A stretch of 18,143 bases of DNA from Candidatus Dadabacteria bacterium RIFCSPHIGHO2_12_FULL_53_21. GTDB taxonomy: Bacteria; Desulfobacterota_D; UBA1144; Nemesobacterales; UBA2774. The position numbers and the translations under genes are program-made. The stretch spans positions 2,868-21,010 of the forward strand of contig MFCJ01000091.1 of NCBI GenBank assembly GCA_001775255.1, in the 5' to 3' direction. Under the pieces are notes generated by a model. The model was given only the letters and a program-made list of their open reading frames with translations. It did not search any database and had not been told where the DNA came from. Below, piece by piece: positions 6,402 to 14,150 of the stretch; the stretch's first letter is position 1; the number at the start of each line of letters is the position of its first letter.

Positions 6402-7379
6402 ATGATCTCAATTACTGATATTGAAGGTATAAGGGTAGGCCATGCTTCCGATTTCGGCGCCGTGACCGGATGCACCGTAATCCTCTTCGACAAACCCGCC
6501 ATAGGGGCGATAGATTTGAGAGGGGGCGGCACAAGCACGAGGCAGATAGACTCGCTCCTCTCGCACAATACATTCGGCAAGGTACACGCAATCCTGCTCA
6601 CAGGGGGAAGCGCCTACGGGCTCGATGCATCGGGCGGTGTCATGAAATTCCTCGAGGAACGGAATAAAGGGCTCAGTGTCGGGTACGGCATGGTCGTTCC
6701 GTCAGTACCGACCGCCGTGATATTCGACCTCGGAATAGGGAACGGGAGGATAAGACCCGACGCCCGCATGGGTTACGAAGCGTGTCTCAACGCCGAGTCC
6801 TCGGGAGTCGAGGAGGGGAGCATCGGTGCGGGGACCGGGGCGACCATAGGGAAGCTCCTGGGACTCGATCACGCGACGAAGGGCGGGATAGGGACGTCAG
6901 GTTACAAATTCGAAAACGGGATTATAGTCGCCGTGCTCGTCGTCGTGAACGCGTTCGGAGACGTGGTATCCCCGGAAAACGGGAAAATTATCGCGGGCGT
7001 AAGGACTACACCGCGCGGAAGCAAATTCGCCGGAACAGTGAACCTTCTAAAGCAGGGAGTTACTTTCAGGGAGGATAAATCCCAGAACACCACGCTCGCG
7101 GTGGTGGCGACTAACGCCCGGTTCTCCAAATCCGAGCTCGGCAGGATAGCCAACATCGCCCAGACCGGGCTCGCACGTGTCATATCTCCCGTACATACGA
7201 TCGCAGACGGGGACGTAGTTATGGCGGTATCGTGCGGTGATATAGAAGGGGACGCGAACCTGATCGGCGTCATAGCCGCGGAGCTGACAGCGAATGCGAT
7301 ACTCCGCGCACTCCATCACTCAAAAGGACTTGGGGGCATACCCAGCACCGGAGATCTAAAGGGAGAGGAGATTACCTGA
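6402..7379 (+). CDS. P1 family peptidase (DmpA / L-aminopeptidase-D-esterase type)
   Basis: Members of this Ntn-hydrolase-like family (MEROPS S58) self-cleave into two chains and remove N-terminal amino acids from peptides, amides or beta-peptides; the natural substrate here cannot be told. The 325 residues show the family landmarks: DIEGIRVGHASDFGAVTGCT at about 6-25, LLTGGSAYGLDASGGVMKFL at about 65-84, and GSIGAGTGATIGK at 139-151. The segment NTTLAVVATNARFSK at 229-243 corresponds to the autoprocessing site, where the new N-terminal residue (T230 or T231; Ser in DmpA) would be the nucleophile. No signal peptide is seen, so it is probably cytoplasmic. The start at 6402 is fixed by the conserved N-terminus even though no SD precedes it. 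It is divergent from sco and its last 8 bp overlap the end of rodA tail to tail. It has no partner gene. Confidence 0.92.
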   Translation: MISITDIEGIRVGHASDFGAVTGCTVILFDKPAIGAIDLRGGGTSTRQIDSLLSHNTFGKVHAILLTGGSAYGLDASGGVMKFLEERNKGLSVGYGMVVPSVPTAVIFDLGIGNGRIRPDARMGYEACLNAESSGVEEGSIGAGTGATIGKLLGLDHATKGGIGTSGYKFENGIIVAVLVVVNAFGDVVSPENGKIIAGVRTTPRGSKFAGTVNLLKQGVTFREDKSQNTTLAVVATNARFSKSELGRIANIAQTGLARVISPVHTIADGDVVMAVSCGDIEGDANLIGVIAAELTANAILRALHHSKGLGGIPSTGDLKGEEIT

Positions 7380-8496
7380 GCTCGACCGCCTGACCCTGGA
7401 TAGGGAATTTCCTCATCCTTATGCCGAGCACGATGCCGATACCGATGAGCGCCGTCAGAGTCGATGACCCTCCGTAGCTCAAAAGCATGAGCGGCACCCC
7501 GGCGATCGGGAGGAGGCCGATGACCATCCCCACGTTGACGACTACGTGCCAGAAGTACATGGCCGCGATACCGAAGCACGCGAGCACCGAGAACTTGTCT
7601 TTCGCTCGGCTGGCCGTGTCGAGTATCCAGAGAATAATCATAAAATAAAGAAGAAGCGCCATGAACCCTCCCATGAAACCCCATTCCTCCGCTAGCACGG
7701 AGAAGGCGAAATCGGTCTGCTGGGCGGGAATGAACCTGAGCTGGGTCTGCGAGCCCGACATAAACCCCTTGCCCATGAACCTGCCGGAGCCGACAGCGAT
7801 CTGGGACTGTATCGCATTGTAGCCGGAATCGAGGGGGTCTTTCGAGGGCTCGAGGAACGTTTTGATCCTGTCCTTCTGATAGGGTTTGAGAAAGAAATGC
7901 CATGCCGGATAAGAAAACCCTATGACCACTACCAGAACGAGAAAAATCAGCTTTTTCTCGACTCCCATAAAGAGAATCATGCTTCCCGATATGAGTATCA
8001 TCGTAAGCGCCGTGCCCAGGTCGGGCTGGAACATGACGAGACCGAGCGGCAGCGCGGTTAGCAGCACGGGCTTTATGAGGTCGAGAAAGCCGTACGGCAC
8101 CCCTTCGTAATCGTTGTCGTAGAATCTCGCTATGGCGAGTATTATCGGTATCTTGGCCAGTTCGGAAGGCTGTATCGTGGCGAATGAGCCTATAGTGATC
8201 CAGCTTCTCGACCCTGAAACTTCCTTGCCGAATACCAGCACGAACAGGAGAAGGAGTAATGAGAATCCGTAAGTATAAAGGGCGTACTGCTTTATCAGTT
8301 TATTGTTGATAAAAGAGACTACGATCATCGTGAAGATACCGATGCACATCCATACAGCCTGTTTTTTAAAATAGCCGAGGCCCGTCTGGTACGACGCGCT
8401 GTAGAGGTTCATAAGCGATAGCGCAGAAAAAGCAAGTGTCATCAGGAATAGAGACCACCCGAAACTCTGGAGCAGTCTTCTATCAAACATTATCAT
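7372..8496 (-). CDS. rodA: RodA, peptidoglycan glycosyltransferase of the elongasome (SEDS family)
   Basis: RodA polymerises lipid II into glycan strands during lateral wall growth, working with PBP2. The 374-residue protein has about ten membrane helices. SEDS landmarks are SGSRSWI (94-100), QPSELAKIPIILAIARF (109-125), FQPDLGTALTM (156-166) and FIPAQQTDFAFSVLAEEWG (255-273), which includes the catalytic Asp (D262). LLPIAGVPLMLLSYGGSST (328-346) follows. Two starts are possible: 8496 (MIMFDRR), with GAGAG 8 nt upstream, and 8490 (MFDRRLL), which matches the usual RodA N-terminus. Either overlaps the mrdA stop (14 or 8 bp), which implies coupled translation. It ends the shape operon and its 3' end overlaps the convergent peptidase gene, leaving no room for a terminator before that gene. 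Confidence 0.96.
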   Translation of the reverse strand: MIMFDRRLLQSFGWSLFLMTLAFSALSLMNLYSASYQTGLGYFKKQAVWMCIGIFTMIVVSFINNKLIKQYALYTYGFSLLLLLFVLVFGKEVSGSRSWITIGSFATIQPSELAKIPIILAIARFYDNDYEGVPYGFLDLIKPVLLTALPLGLVMFQPDLGTALTMILISGSMILFMGVEKKLIFLVLVVVIGFSYPAWHFFLKPYQKDRIKTFLEPSKDPLDSGYNAIQSQIAVGSGRFMGKGFMSGSQTQLRFIPAQQTDFAFSVLAEEWGFMGGFMALLLYFMIILWILDTASRAKDKFSVLACFGIAAMYFWHVVVNVGMVIGLLPIAGVPLMLLSYGGSSTLTALIGIGIVLGIRMRKFPIQGQAVELR

Positions 8497-10291
8497 TTGC
8501 TTTTCTCTCTTTCTTCAAATGGAAATAGGTCTCTATAATCTTTTTCGCGATCGGCGCGGCCACGGCTCCGCCTTTCCCCCCGTGCTCGATCAGCACGGTG
8601 ACGGCGATCTCCGGGGCTTCGGCGGGGGCAAAGGACGTGAACCAGGCGTGGTCCTTATGCGCTCTGTCGGTGCTTTGAGAATCGAGCGATACCACCTGAG
8701 CCGTACCGGTTTTCCCGGCAACGGTGATGTTCTCGATCCTGGCCCCGTGACCCGTGCCTCCGGGACCGTTGACGACGCCGGTCATCGCATCCCTGATCAG
8801 GGCGAGCGTATCCTTTCCGACAGGCAGCTCCCCCCTGGGGGGCAGAATATTCAGCCTGGTTTGTCCGCTGAAAGCCACCTCTTTTATGACTAGCTTCGGG
8901 GTCAGGAGCGTACCGTCGTTTGCAATTGCGGCCGTCATCATCGCGATCTGGAGCGGAGTTACACTGACGTAGCCCTGTCCGATCCCGGAAACGATCGTTT
9001 CGCCTTTATACCACGGCTTCTTAAACCTCTCGAGCTTCCATTCCCTGCTCGGGGTGATCCCCGCCCGCTCTTCGATCCCAATGCCCGTTGGCGATCCGAA
9101 TCCGAAGAAATTCATGTACCTGGACATGCGGTCTATCCCGAGCTTATCCGCGAGCCTGTAGAAGTAAACGTCACAGGACTGCACTATTGCCTCCCTCATG
9201 TTCATCCAGCCGTGCCCTCCCCTCTTCCAGCACCTGTAGACATGCGAGCCTACTCTGTAGTATCCCGGACAATGCACGAGCGTATCGGGATCTATGACCC
9301 CTTCTGTCATCGCAGCCGCGCTCGGCACCATCTTAAAGACAGAGCCCGGTGCATATAAACCTTGCGTGGCACGGCTGACGAGAGGGAAGTCCTTATCGCT
9401 TATCAGCTTTGACCATGCCTTAGAGTCTATCCCTTTCACGAATTCCGCAGGATCGAATGTCGGCTTGCTCGCGAGAGCGAGCACTTCGCCGTTCCTGACG
9501 TTAACCGCGATAATCGCGCCGAACTCTTCGCCGAGTGCGTCTTCAGCCGCCTTCTGAAGATCGATGTCTACAGACATGACGACGTCGTTACCGGGGACGC
9601 TCCGTCTGTTCACGAGGTCTTTCAGGAAGAGGTTCGAATTCACCTCTCTGCCGAGCGCATCTGTAACCCTCTGTATAAAACCGTCCTCCCCGCGGAGCGA
9701 TCCTTCCCATGTCTTCTCGACACCCGTCTTACCGACGAGGCCGTTGTTGCTGAGCTCCGGGGTTGCCAGGAGCTCCGCTTCGCTCACCTTCCCTATATAC
9801 CCGAGGAACGACGCGCCCAGCACGCCGTGGGGGTACTGTCTTAAATTATTGACCTCTATCGTCAGTCCGGGGAGGGAGCTTCTGCGCGCTTCTATGTAAG
9901 CGAGCTGATCGCGGTTGATATCCTGCGCCAGCAGTACGGGTTTAAAGCGGTTCTTTTTTGTCGCTTGTTTTATTTTCTGCTCGATCTTTTTAGGGTCTTC
10001 GTTGAGCACCCTCGACAGGTTGACGCTCAAGGCGGAGACATCGCCCGCGTCCTTGGGCAGGACGTACACATCGAATGAGGGCCTGTTTACGACAAGCTCG
10101 CGGCCGTACCTGTCGAGTATCCTGCCCCTCGAAGCCGGCACCCTCTCTATTCTTATCCTGTTATCCCTGGAAAAAGCCTCAAACTCGTCCCCCTTCAAGA
10201 CCTGGAGGAACCAGAGTCTCGACACGAGACCGAGAAACGCGATGCCGAGAATTACGGTTACAATTACGAGCCTATTTCTGAAATCTTGCAT
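8483..10291 (-). CDS. mrdA: Penicillin-binding protein 2 (elongasome DD-transpeptidase)
   Basis: This class B PBP cross-links peptidoglycan during cell elongation. From ATG 10291 (MQDFRNRLV) it has 602 residues: a membrane anchor at about 7-30, a dimerisation/pedestal domain (about 50-235), and a transpeptidase domain to the end. Active-site motifs are complete: SVFK with S317 as acylated serine, SCD (372-374, the SxD form usual in PBP2) and KTGTAQ (527-532). The frame could be extended to 10324, but the start at 10291 has an AGGA site close upstream, gives the normal PBP2 N-terminus, and overlaps mreD by 20 bp. The C-terminus overlaps rodA. PBP2 and RodA form the synthase pair of the rod complex, so adjacency fits. 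Confidence 0.96.
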   Translation of the reverse strand: MQDFRNRLVIVTVILGIAFLGLVSRLWFLQVLKGDEFEAFSRDNRIRIERVPASRGRILDRYGRELVVNRPSFDVYVLPKDAGDVSALSVNLSRVLNEDPKKIEQKIKQATKKNRFKPVLLAQDINRDQLAYIEARRSSLPGLTIEVNNLRQYPHGVLGASFLGYIGKVSEAELLATPELSNNGLVGKTGVEKTWEGSLRGEDGFIQRVTDALGREVNSNLFLKDLVNRRSVPGNDVVMSVDIDLQKAAEDALGEEFGAIIAVNVRNGEVLALASKPTFDPAEFVKGIDSKAWSKLISDKDFPLVSRATQGLYAPGSVFKMVPSAAAMTEGVIDPDTLVHCPGYYRVGSHVYRCWKRGGHGWMNMREAIVQSCDVYFYRLADKLGIDRMSRYMNFFGFGSPTGIGIEERAGITPSREWKLERFKKPWYKGETIVSGIGQGYVSVTPLQIAMMTAAIANDGTLLTPKLVIKEVAFSGQTRLNILPPRGELPVGKDTLALIRDAMTGVVNGPGGTGHGARIENITVAGKTGTAQVVSLDSQSTDRAHKDHAWFTSFAPAEAPEIAVTVLIEHGGKGGAVAAPIAKKIIETYFHLKKERKANDNV

Positions 10292-10763
10292 GTATCCTGC
10301 CCGCCGCCCAGAAAAGCGGCACACCGACCACCGAATTTACCAGTCCCTGAAGTATTATATCGCTGAAAGAAAGCTGAAAGCCCGCGTCACTCTTTATTCT
10401 AATTATAGTCAGGATAAAAGTCCACGTAAAAATAGTCGTTAAGAATATAACCAGCCCCAGGACCAATGCTTTCTTGAGATATACGTGGTTGGAGCTGGTG
10501 CGCACGAGCATGTAAGCGCTAAGACGGGAGATGGTAAAAGTCCCGGGCAGATTCCCCGAGAGGACGTCCATCATATACCCGTTCCCCGCTGCCAGGAGGA
10601 AGCTTCCCTTCGTTTCCGAATAAACGGCGAGAAAAACTATGAAGATCAGATTCAGGTCCGGAAATAGATACCCGGCGATTCTCGGTGACAGGAGCGTAGA
10701 CTGCACCGTTATTATGAGGACAGAGACGAGAAGTAGCGATACGAACGTTACTGTCTTATTCAT
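10272..10763 (-). CDS. mreD: Rod shape-determining membrane protein MreD
   Basis: MreD is a small integral membrane component of the elongasome, associated with MreC. The 163 residues form about five hydrophobic helices. A typical family segment is PRIAGYLFPDLNLIFIVFLA (about 27-46), and GNGYMMDVLSGNLPGTFT (about 59-76) is the conserved loop region. It overlaps mreC by 8 bp and mrdA by 20 bp. Sequence conservation in this family is low, so the call depends partly on its position between mreC and mrdA. Confidence 0.9.
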   Translation of the reverse strand: MNKTVTFVSLLLVSVLIITVQSTLLSPRIAGYLFPDLNLIFIVFLAVYSETKGSFLLAAGNGYMMDVLSGNLPGTFTISRLSAYMLVRTSSNHVYLKKALVLGLVIFLTTIFTWTFILTIIRIKSDAGFQLSFSDIILQGLVNSVVGVPLFWAAGRIHARFQK

Positions 10764-11583
10764 TCAGAACCACGTTGTTCACGGATTTTTGAATTATAAC
10801 GACCTCCTCGAGCGAGTTCAGATCGACATGCGGGGAAACTCCCGCGCTGATAAAGCTCCCGCTGGGGCTTATATCGGTAACTGTCCCGATTATGACGCCT
10901 TTTGGGAAAAACCCGTCCTTGCCCGATGAAATGACCTTGTCCCCGACGCTGACATCGGATTTGTTTTCGATGTATTCCATGACACATCCGCTGCCCACAC
11001 CCTTTACGATGCCCCTCGCCCGCGTCCTGTGGATGTAAGCGTCGACGGCGCTCACGGGGTCGGTGATCAGGAGGACCTCGGAGCTCTTATCGCCGGCCAG
11101 CAATATCCTTCCGACTATTCCGTCGTAAGAGGCGACAGGCATACCCTCGGTTATACCGTCCGCGCCGCCCTTGTCGACTATCACTACCTGTGAGCGGAGC
11201 ATGGAAGGACTCGCGCCTATGACGTTCGCCGACACGACCGGGTAAGGAGATACGTCCTTAAAATCGAGAAGCTTTTTAAGCCTCGTGCTCTGCGCCTTGA
11301 TCTCCGCTAACTCGAACTTTTCCTGCCTGAGGGCGTTCAGCTCCTCCCGGAGCCTCTTGTTCTCTTCGTTCACATGCATGAGGTCTATATAATCCCGCCA
11401 GGCGCCCACGACTTTATCGGTAACGGAGGATACTAACTTTTGGGGATAATAAGTGAGTGTAAGGACCAACTTGGATACCGGGTTCTGGCTGTTCCTTTCC
11501 CTGAGATCAAGCGAAAAAAGCTGTATTGCTATAAAAAAAAGAATCAGAATGATCAGTATGGTGCGGCGCTTGAAGAAACCCAT
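10756..11583 (-). CDS. mreC: Rod shape-determining protein MreC
   Basis: MreC is a periplasmic scaffold that links MreB to the PBP2-RodA synthase and activates PBP2. The 275-residue protein has one N-terminal membrane helix (about 7-25). A coiled-coil stretch at about 68-108 follows, rich in E, K, L and R (NEENKRLREELNALRQEKFE). A beta-rich C-terminal domain holds the family hallmarks VIGASPSMLRSQVVIVDKGG, GMPVASYDGIVGRI and SSGKDGFFPKGVIIGTV. It begins 53 bp after mreB with no clear SD, possibly relying on readthrough translation of mreB. It ends overlapping mreD. Confidence 0.94.
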   Translation of the reverse strand: MGFFKRRTILIILILFFIAIQLFSLDLRERNSQNPVSKLVLTLTYYPQKLVSSVTDKVVGAWRDYIDLMHVNEENKRLREELNALRQEKFELAEIKAQSTRLKKLLDFKDVSPYPVVSANVIGASPSMLRSQVVIVDKGGADGITEGMPVASYDGIVGRILLAGDKSSEVLLITDPVSAVDAYIHRTRARGIVKGVGSGCVMEYIENKSDVSVGDKVISSGKDGFFPKGVIIGTVTDISPSGSFISAGVSPHVDLNSLEEVVIIQKSVNNVVLNE

Positions 11584-11636
11584 GTCTATATCATATCAGC
11601 AAAAGAACCATGGCGCACAGAAACCGCGGCTGATTT

Positions 11637-12680
11637 TCAGGAGTAACCTATGCTGACCTCTCTCAGCAGATCGAGCTCCTCGAGCGCTTTCCCGGAGCCG
11701 TAAACGACGCACGTCAGCGGGTCCTCCGCCCGTGTTACGGGGAGTCCTGTTTCTTCCTTTATGAGCTGGTCCAGGTTCCCGAGCAGAGCGCCCCCGCCCG
11801 TGAGCATAATACCGCTGTCCACAATATCCGCGGCAAGCTCGGGGGGGGTCCTTTCGAGGGTTTGTTTTATCGCCTCTATAATCAGGCTTACAGGCTCGGT
11901 GAGGGCTTCTTTAACCTCTTCGGATGTTATCTCGATAGTGCGCGGGATCCCGGCCCGCAAATCACGCCCCTTGACGTTCATGGAGCCTATGTCGCCGTTC
12001 CCAAGTACTTTCCCGAGCTTCTTCTTCACGTCTTCGGCGGTCCTTTCTCCGATAAGCATGTTGTAGTTCCTTTTCACGTACTGGAGTATAGCCTCGTCGA
12101 GCTTATCGCCTCCGACCTTTATCGATTTGCTGACCACTATTCCGGCTAGCGAAATCACGGCTACCCCTGTCGTCCCCCCGCCTATATCCACGACCATATT
12201 CCCCGTAGGCTCGGTCACAGGCATACCCGCGCCGATCGCCGCCGACATGGTCTCTTCTATCAGATAGACCTCCCTTGCCCCCGCCGCCTCGGCCGACTCC
12301 CTTACAGCCCTTTTCTCCACCTCGGTGATACCTATGGGGACGGAAACGATAATCCTGGGTCTGACGAAACTTTTCCTGTTGTTATGGGTCTTCCGGATGA
12401 AGTATTCAAGCATTTTCTGAGCTACGTCGAAGTCCGCTATTACGCCGTCCTTGAGCGGCCTTATCGCCTTGATCGAGCCCGGCGTTCTACCGACCATGTC
12501 CTTAGCTTCCTTGCCGACGGCGAGTATTCTCTTTATACCCCTCGAGTCCTCCTGCACCGCAACTACCGACGGTTCGTTCGCGACAATGCCCTTCCCCCTC
12601 ACATAGACAAGCGTATTAGCGGTCCCCAAGTCTACCGCGAGGTCGTTCGAGAACCAGCCGAGAACTGTATCGAATATCAT
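11637..12680 (-). CDS. mreB: Rod shape-determining protein MreB (bacterial actin)
   Basis: MreB is an actin-like ATPase whose membrane-bound filaments orient the elongasome. The 347 residues match the family's usual length. An N-terminal amphipathic segment (MIFDTVLGWFS) likely binds the membrane. The nucleotide-binding phosphate 1 loop is DLGTANTLVYVRGKGIV (about 17-33), phosphate 2 is MVVDIGGGTTGVAVISLAG (about 162-180), and the adenosine region is SGIMLTGGGALLGNLDQL (about 292-309). A GGAGG site lies 8 nt before the ATG. It is the first gene of the mre/mrd operon and is separated from upstream ygfZ by 183 bp that probably holds its own promoter. Confidence 0.98.
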   Translation of the reverse strand: MIFDTVLGWFSNDLAVDLGTANTLVYVRGKGIVANEPSVVAVQEDSRGIKRILAVGKEAKDMVGRTPGSIKAIRPLKDGVIADFDVAQKMLEYFIRKTHNNRKSFVRPRIIVSVPIGITEVEKRAVRESAEAAGAREVYLIEETMSAAIGAGMPVTEPTGNMVVDIGGGTTGVAVISLAGIVVSKSIKVGGDKLDEAILQYVKRNYNMLIGERTAEDVKKKLGKVLGNGDIGSMNVKGRDLRAGIPRTIEITSEEVKEALTEPVSLIIEAIKQTLERTPPELAADIVDSGIMLTGGGALLGNLDQLIKEETGLPVTRAEDPLTCVVYGSGKALEELDLLREVSIGYS

Positions 12681-12802
12681 TTCCGAGACCTCCTACCCAA
12701 ATTATAGAACAGAAATTAATAAAATGTTATTAGTGATTTATAAAAGATACCCAACCCTGTTTCTTAACTGGCTTTTGGCCCGAGAGAATATACCCTCCTG
12801 AT

Positions 12803-12830
12803 ACTATAATAGAGGGGGAAATAAAATCAA
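12803..12830 (-). promoter_or_regulatory. Candidate sigma70 promoter for the mreB operon
   Basis: Read on the minus strand, TTGATT (12830-12825) and TATAGT (12808-12803) are separated by 16 bp in the gap between ygfZ and mreB. This would give a 5' leader of about 115 nt. The -10 lies within the spacer of an inverted repeat whose arms, CCCTC and GAGGG, are at 12793-12797 and 12812-12816, a possible operator. A perfect TATAAT also occurs at 12706-12701, but it would start transcription on top of the mreB ribosome site. The remaining parts of this 183-bp gap show no ORF or clear terminator. Confidence 0.4.
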
Positions 12831-12863
12831 GGATTACGGGCAGTAATTTTTAACCAAAGGCGA

Positions 12864-13976
12864 TTAATCCGTTTTTTGAACGGCTTGACCGCCCAGGAAC
12901 GGGAGAGCGGCGACTTCGGCATGCTCGATTGACCCGTCAGGGGATCTAATCTCAACCCGGGTGCCCGGCTCTTTGAATTCCCTTCTTATGTACCCGAGGG
13001 CTATGGGTTTCCCGAGGGAGGGGGAAAACCCGCTGCTTGTAATGCGGCCAATCTTCTTCTCTCCGAGAAACACCTCCGAACCTCTTTCCGGTACCCTGTC
13101 CCCGTCCGAAATGAATCCAAGAAGATGCCGGTTTACATGGCCCCTCCACTTGATCCTGGCTATCACTTCCTGACCGACGTAACACCCCTTTTCGAAATTA
13201 AGGGCGTCCCAGATGCCGGCCTCGATGGGAATAGTATCGTCGTCCATATCGATCCCGTAAACGGGAATGCCAGCTTCTATCCTGAGTATTTCCAGCGCAC
13301 CTCTGCCTGCAGGCTTTATTCCGAAATCATTCCCCTTCTCCATCAAGAGCCCCCAGACATCCGCGAGTCCGTCTGTGAGGGCGTAGATATCATAGCCCTC
13401 TTCGCCGGTCCTCCGGATTTTAATCACGGATACCTCGCGTCCGGCTACAGATGTTATCACGTGATCGAATTCGTTCACCGGCAGGTTTTCCTTACCAATA
13501 ACTTTCTCGAGAACACCTGCTGCGTGAGGACCGATAACGGAAATAATACCCATGCCTTCAGTCAGATCGTCTATGGTCGCCTTGTAAGAGAGCCTGAACT
13601 TTTTAAGGAGCTCTCCGACCTTCGCATTCAAGCCCGGCTCGAGATCCAACAACACAGAATCCTTTTCACGGTAGACCCGCATATCCGAAACCATCCTGCC
13701 CTTTACCGTGAGAATCGCGGCGTACATCCCTTTACCCTCTTCGAGCTTTATGACGTCGTTCGTGAGCATGCCCTGAAGGAATTTCAGATGATCCTTACCG
13801 CCGAGACGGAGCTTCCCGCGGTCTGATAGATCCGCTATCGAGACCCGGTTCCTCGCTGCCTCGTACTCGCCCGGCCTATCGCCGTAGCTTTCGGGGACGC
13901 GCCATTCCCCCGACTCGCGAAAGGCCGCGCCCAGCGACTCATGTAAAACTTGTAGAGGCAGTTTCTTGATATTCAT
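12864..13976 (-). CDS. ygfZ: YgfZ/GcvT-domain folate-binding protein (Fe-S cluster maintenance)
   Basis: YgfZ (bacterial counterpart of mitochondrial IBA57) uses tetrahydrofolate to support synthesis or repair of certain Fe-S enzymes. The 370-residue protein is a GcvT-like fold with the diagnostic motif KGCYVGQE at 263-270 (essential Cys at C265), followed by VIARIKWRGHVNRHLLGF. The N-terminal LQGMLTNDV (67-75) is also typical. It is longer than E. coli YgfZ (326). The ATG at 13976 has no SD. It sits directly behind a near-copy of its own first eight codons, whose 10-codon ORF ends at a TGA overlapping this ATG (ATGA), so initiation by coupling from the leader is likely. Downstream is mreB on the same strand; upstream is divergent trxB, another redox function. 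Confidence 0.92.
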   Translation of the reverse strand: MNIKKLPLQVLHESLGAAFRESGEWRVPESYGDRPGEYEAARNRVSIADLSDRGKLRLGGKDHLKFLQGMLTNDVIKLEEGKGMYAAILTVKGRMVSDMRVYREKDSVLLDLEPGLNAKVGELLKKFRLSYKATIDDLTEGMGIISVIGPHAAGVLEKVIGKENLPVNEFDHVITSVAGREVSVIKIRRTGEEGYDIYALTDGLADVWGLLMEKGNDFGIKPAGRGALEILRIEAGIPVYGIDMDDDTIPIEAGIWDALNFEKGCYVGQEVIARIKWRGHVNRHLLGFISDGDRVPERGSEVFLGEKKIGRITSSGFSPSLGKPIALGYIRREFKEPGTRVEIRSPDGSIEHAEVAALPFLGGQAVQKTD

Positions 13977-14008
13977 ACGATTAGAGGCAGTTTCTTAATA
14001 CTCATACG
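13953..14008 (-). repeat. Tandem duplication of the ygfZ start region
   Basis: Positions 13953-13979 and 13982-14008 are 27-bp copies with a 29-bp period, identical at 25 of 27 positions. Each contains a start codon and seven more codons, giving MNIKKLPL in ygfZ and MSIKKLPL upstream. One of the two differences is silent (both Ile) and the other changes Asn to Ser. Because 29 is not a multiple of three, the copies are in different frames. The upstream SD-like GAGAGAA is not part of the duplicated unit. Confidence 0.9.
13973..14005 (-). CDS. Ten-codon leader ORF overlapping the ygfZ start (ATGA)
   Basis: The ORF MSIKKLPLIV starts at 14005 and stops at TGA 13975-13973, overlapping the ygfZ ATG (13976-13974). 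It has a GAGAG sequence about 7 nt before its ATG, whereas the ygfZ ATG has none. It looks like the original gene start, displaced when the 29-bp unit duplicated and now acting as a loading site from which ribosomes reinitiate on ygfZ. The peptide itself probably has no function. Whether it is translated is inference. Confidence 0.5.
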   Translation of the reverse strand: MSIKKLPLIV

Positions 14009-14017
14009 TTCTCTCGG

Positions 14018-14031
14018 AATTCCCGGGAATT
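14018..14031. promoter_or_regulatory. 14-bp perfect palindrome between ygfZ and trxB
   Basis: AATTCCCGGGAATT is a perfect 14-bp palindrome, 13 bp upstream of the leader ATG of ygfZ. A possible ygfZ -10 element, TAGAAT (14053-14048, minus strand), lies 16 bp further upstream, although no good -35 accompanies it. The palindrome would sit at about +10 of that transcript, a plausible repressor site. No regulator can be named, and a GC-rich palindrome of this size could still be coincidental. Confidence 0.35.
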
Positions 14032-14150
14032 AACACACGACATCATTATTCTACCAGATGCGCCGGGCCCTACGGCGAAATCCCGGTTTGAATCTTTCCC
14101 GCGCCCCCGGCAATCTAAAATTAATCGATATTTCGCGGGACGGGAGTAAC

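Noticed and set aside
12701..12706. Perfect TATAAT just upstream of mreB (minus strand) as the operon promoter
   Set aside because: Its start point would fall on the ribosome binding site. The best -35 match is only 4/6 at 18 bp spacing. The more distal TTGATT/TATAGT pair is more plausible.
13125..13826. A 233-codon plus-strand open frame antisense to ygfZ
   Set aside because: The ygfZ frame has clear family motifs and this one has none. Codon structure of the opposite strand explains the openness.
14061..14086. GC-rich hairpin candidates in the trxB upstream region as a terminator
   Set aside because: No gene ends into this region on either strand and there is no clean T run. The alternative pairings overlap one another.
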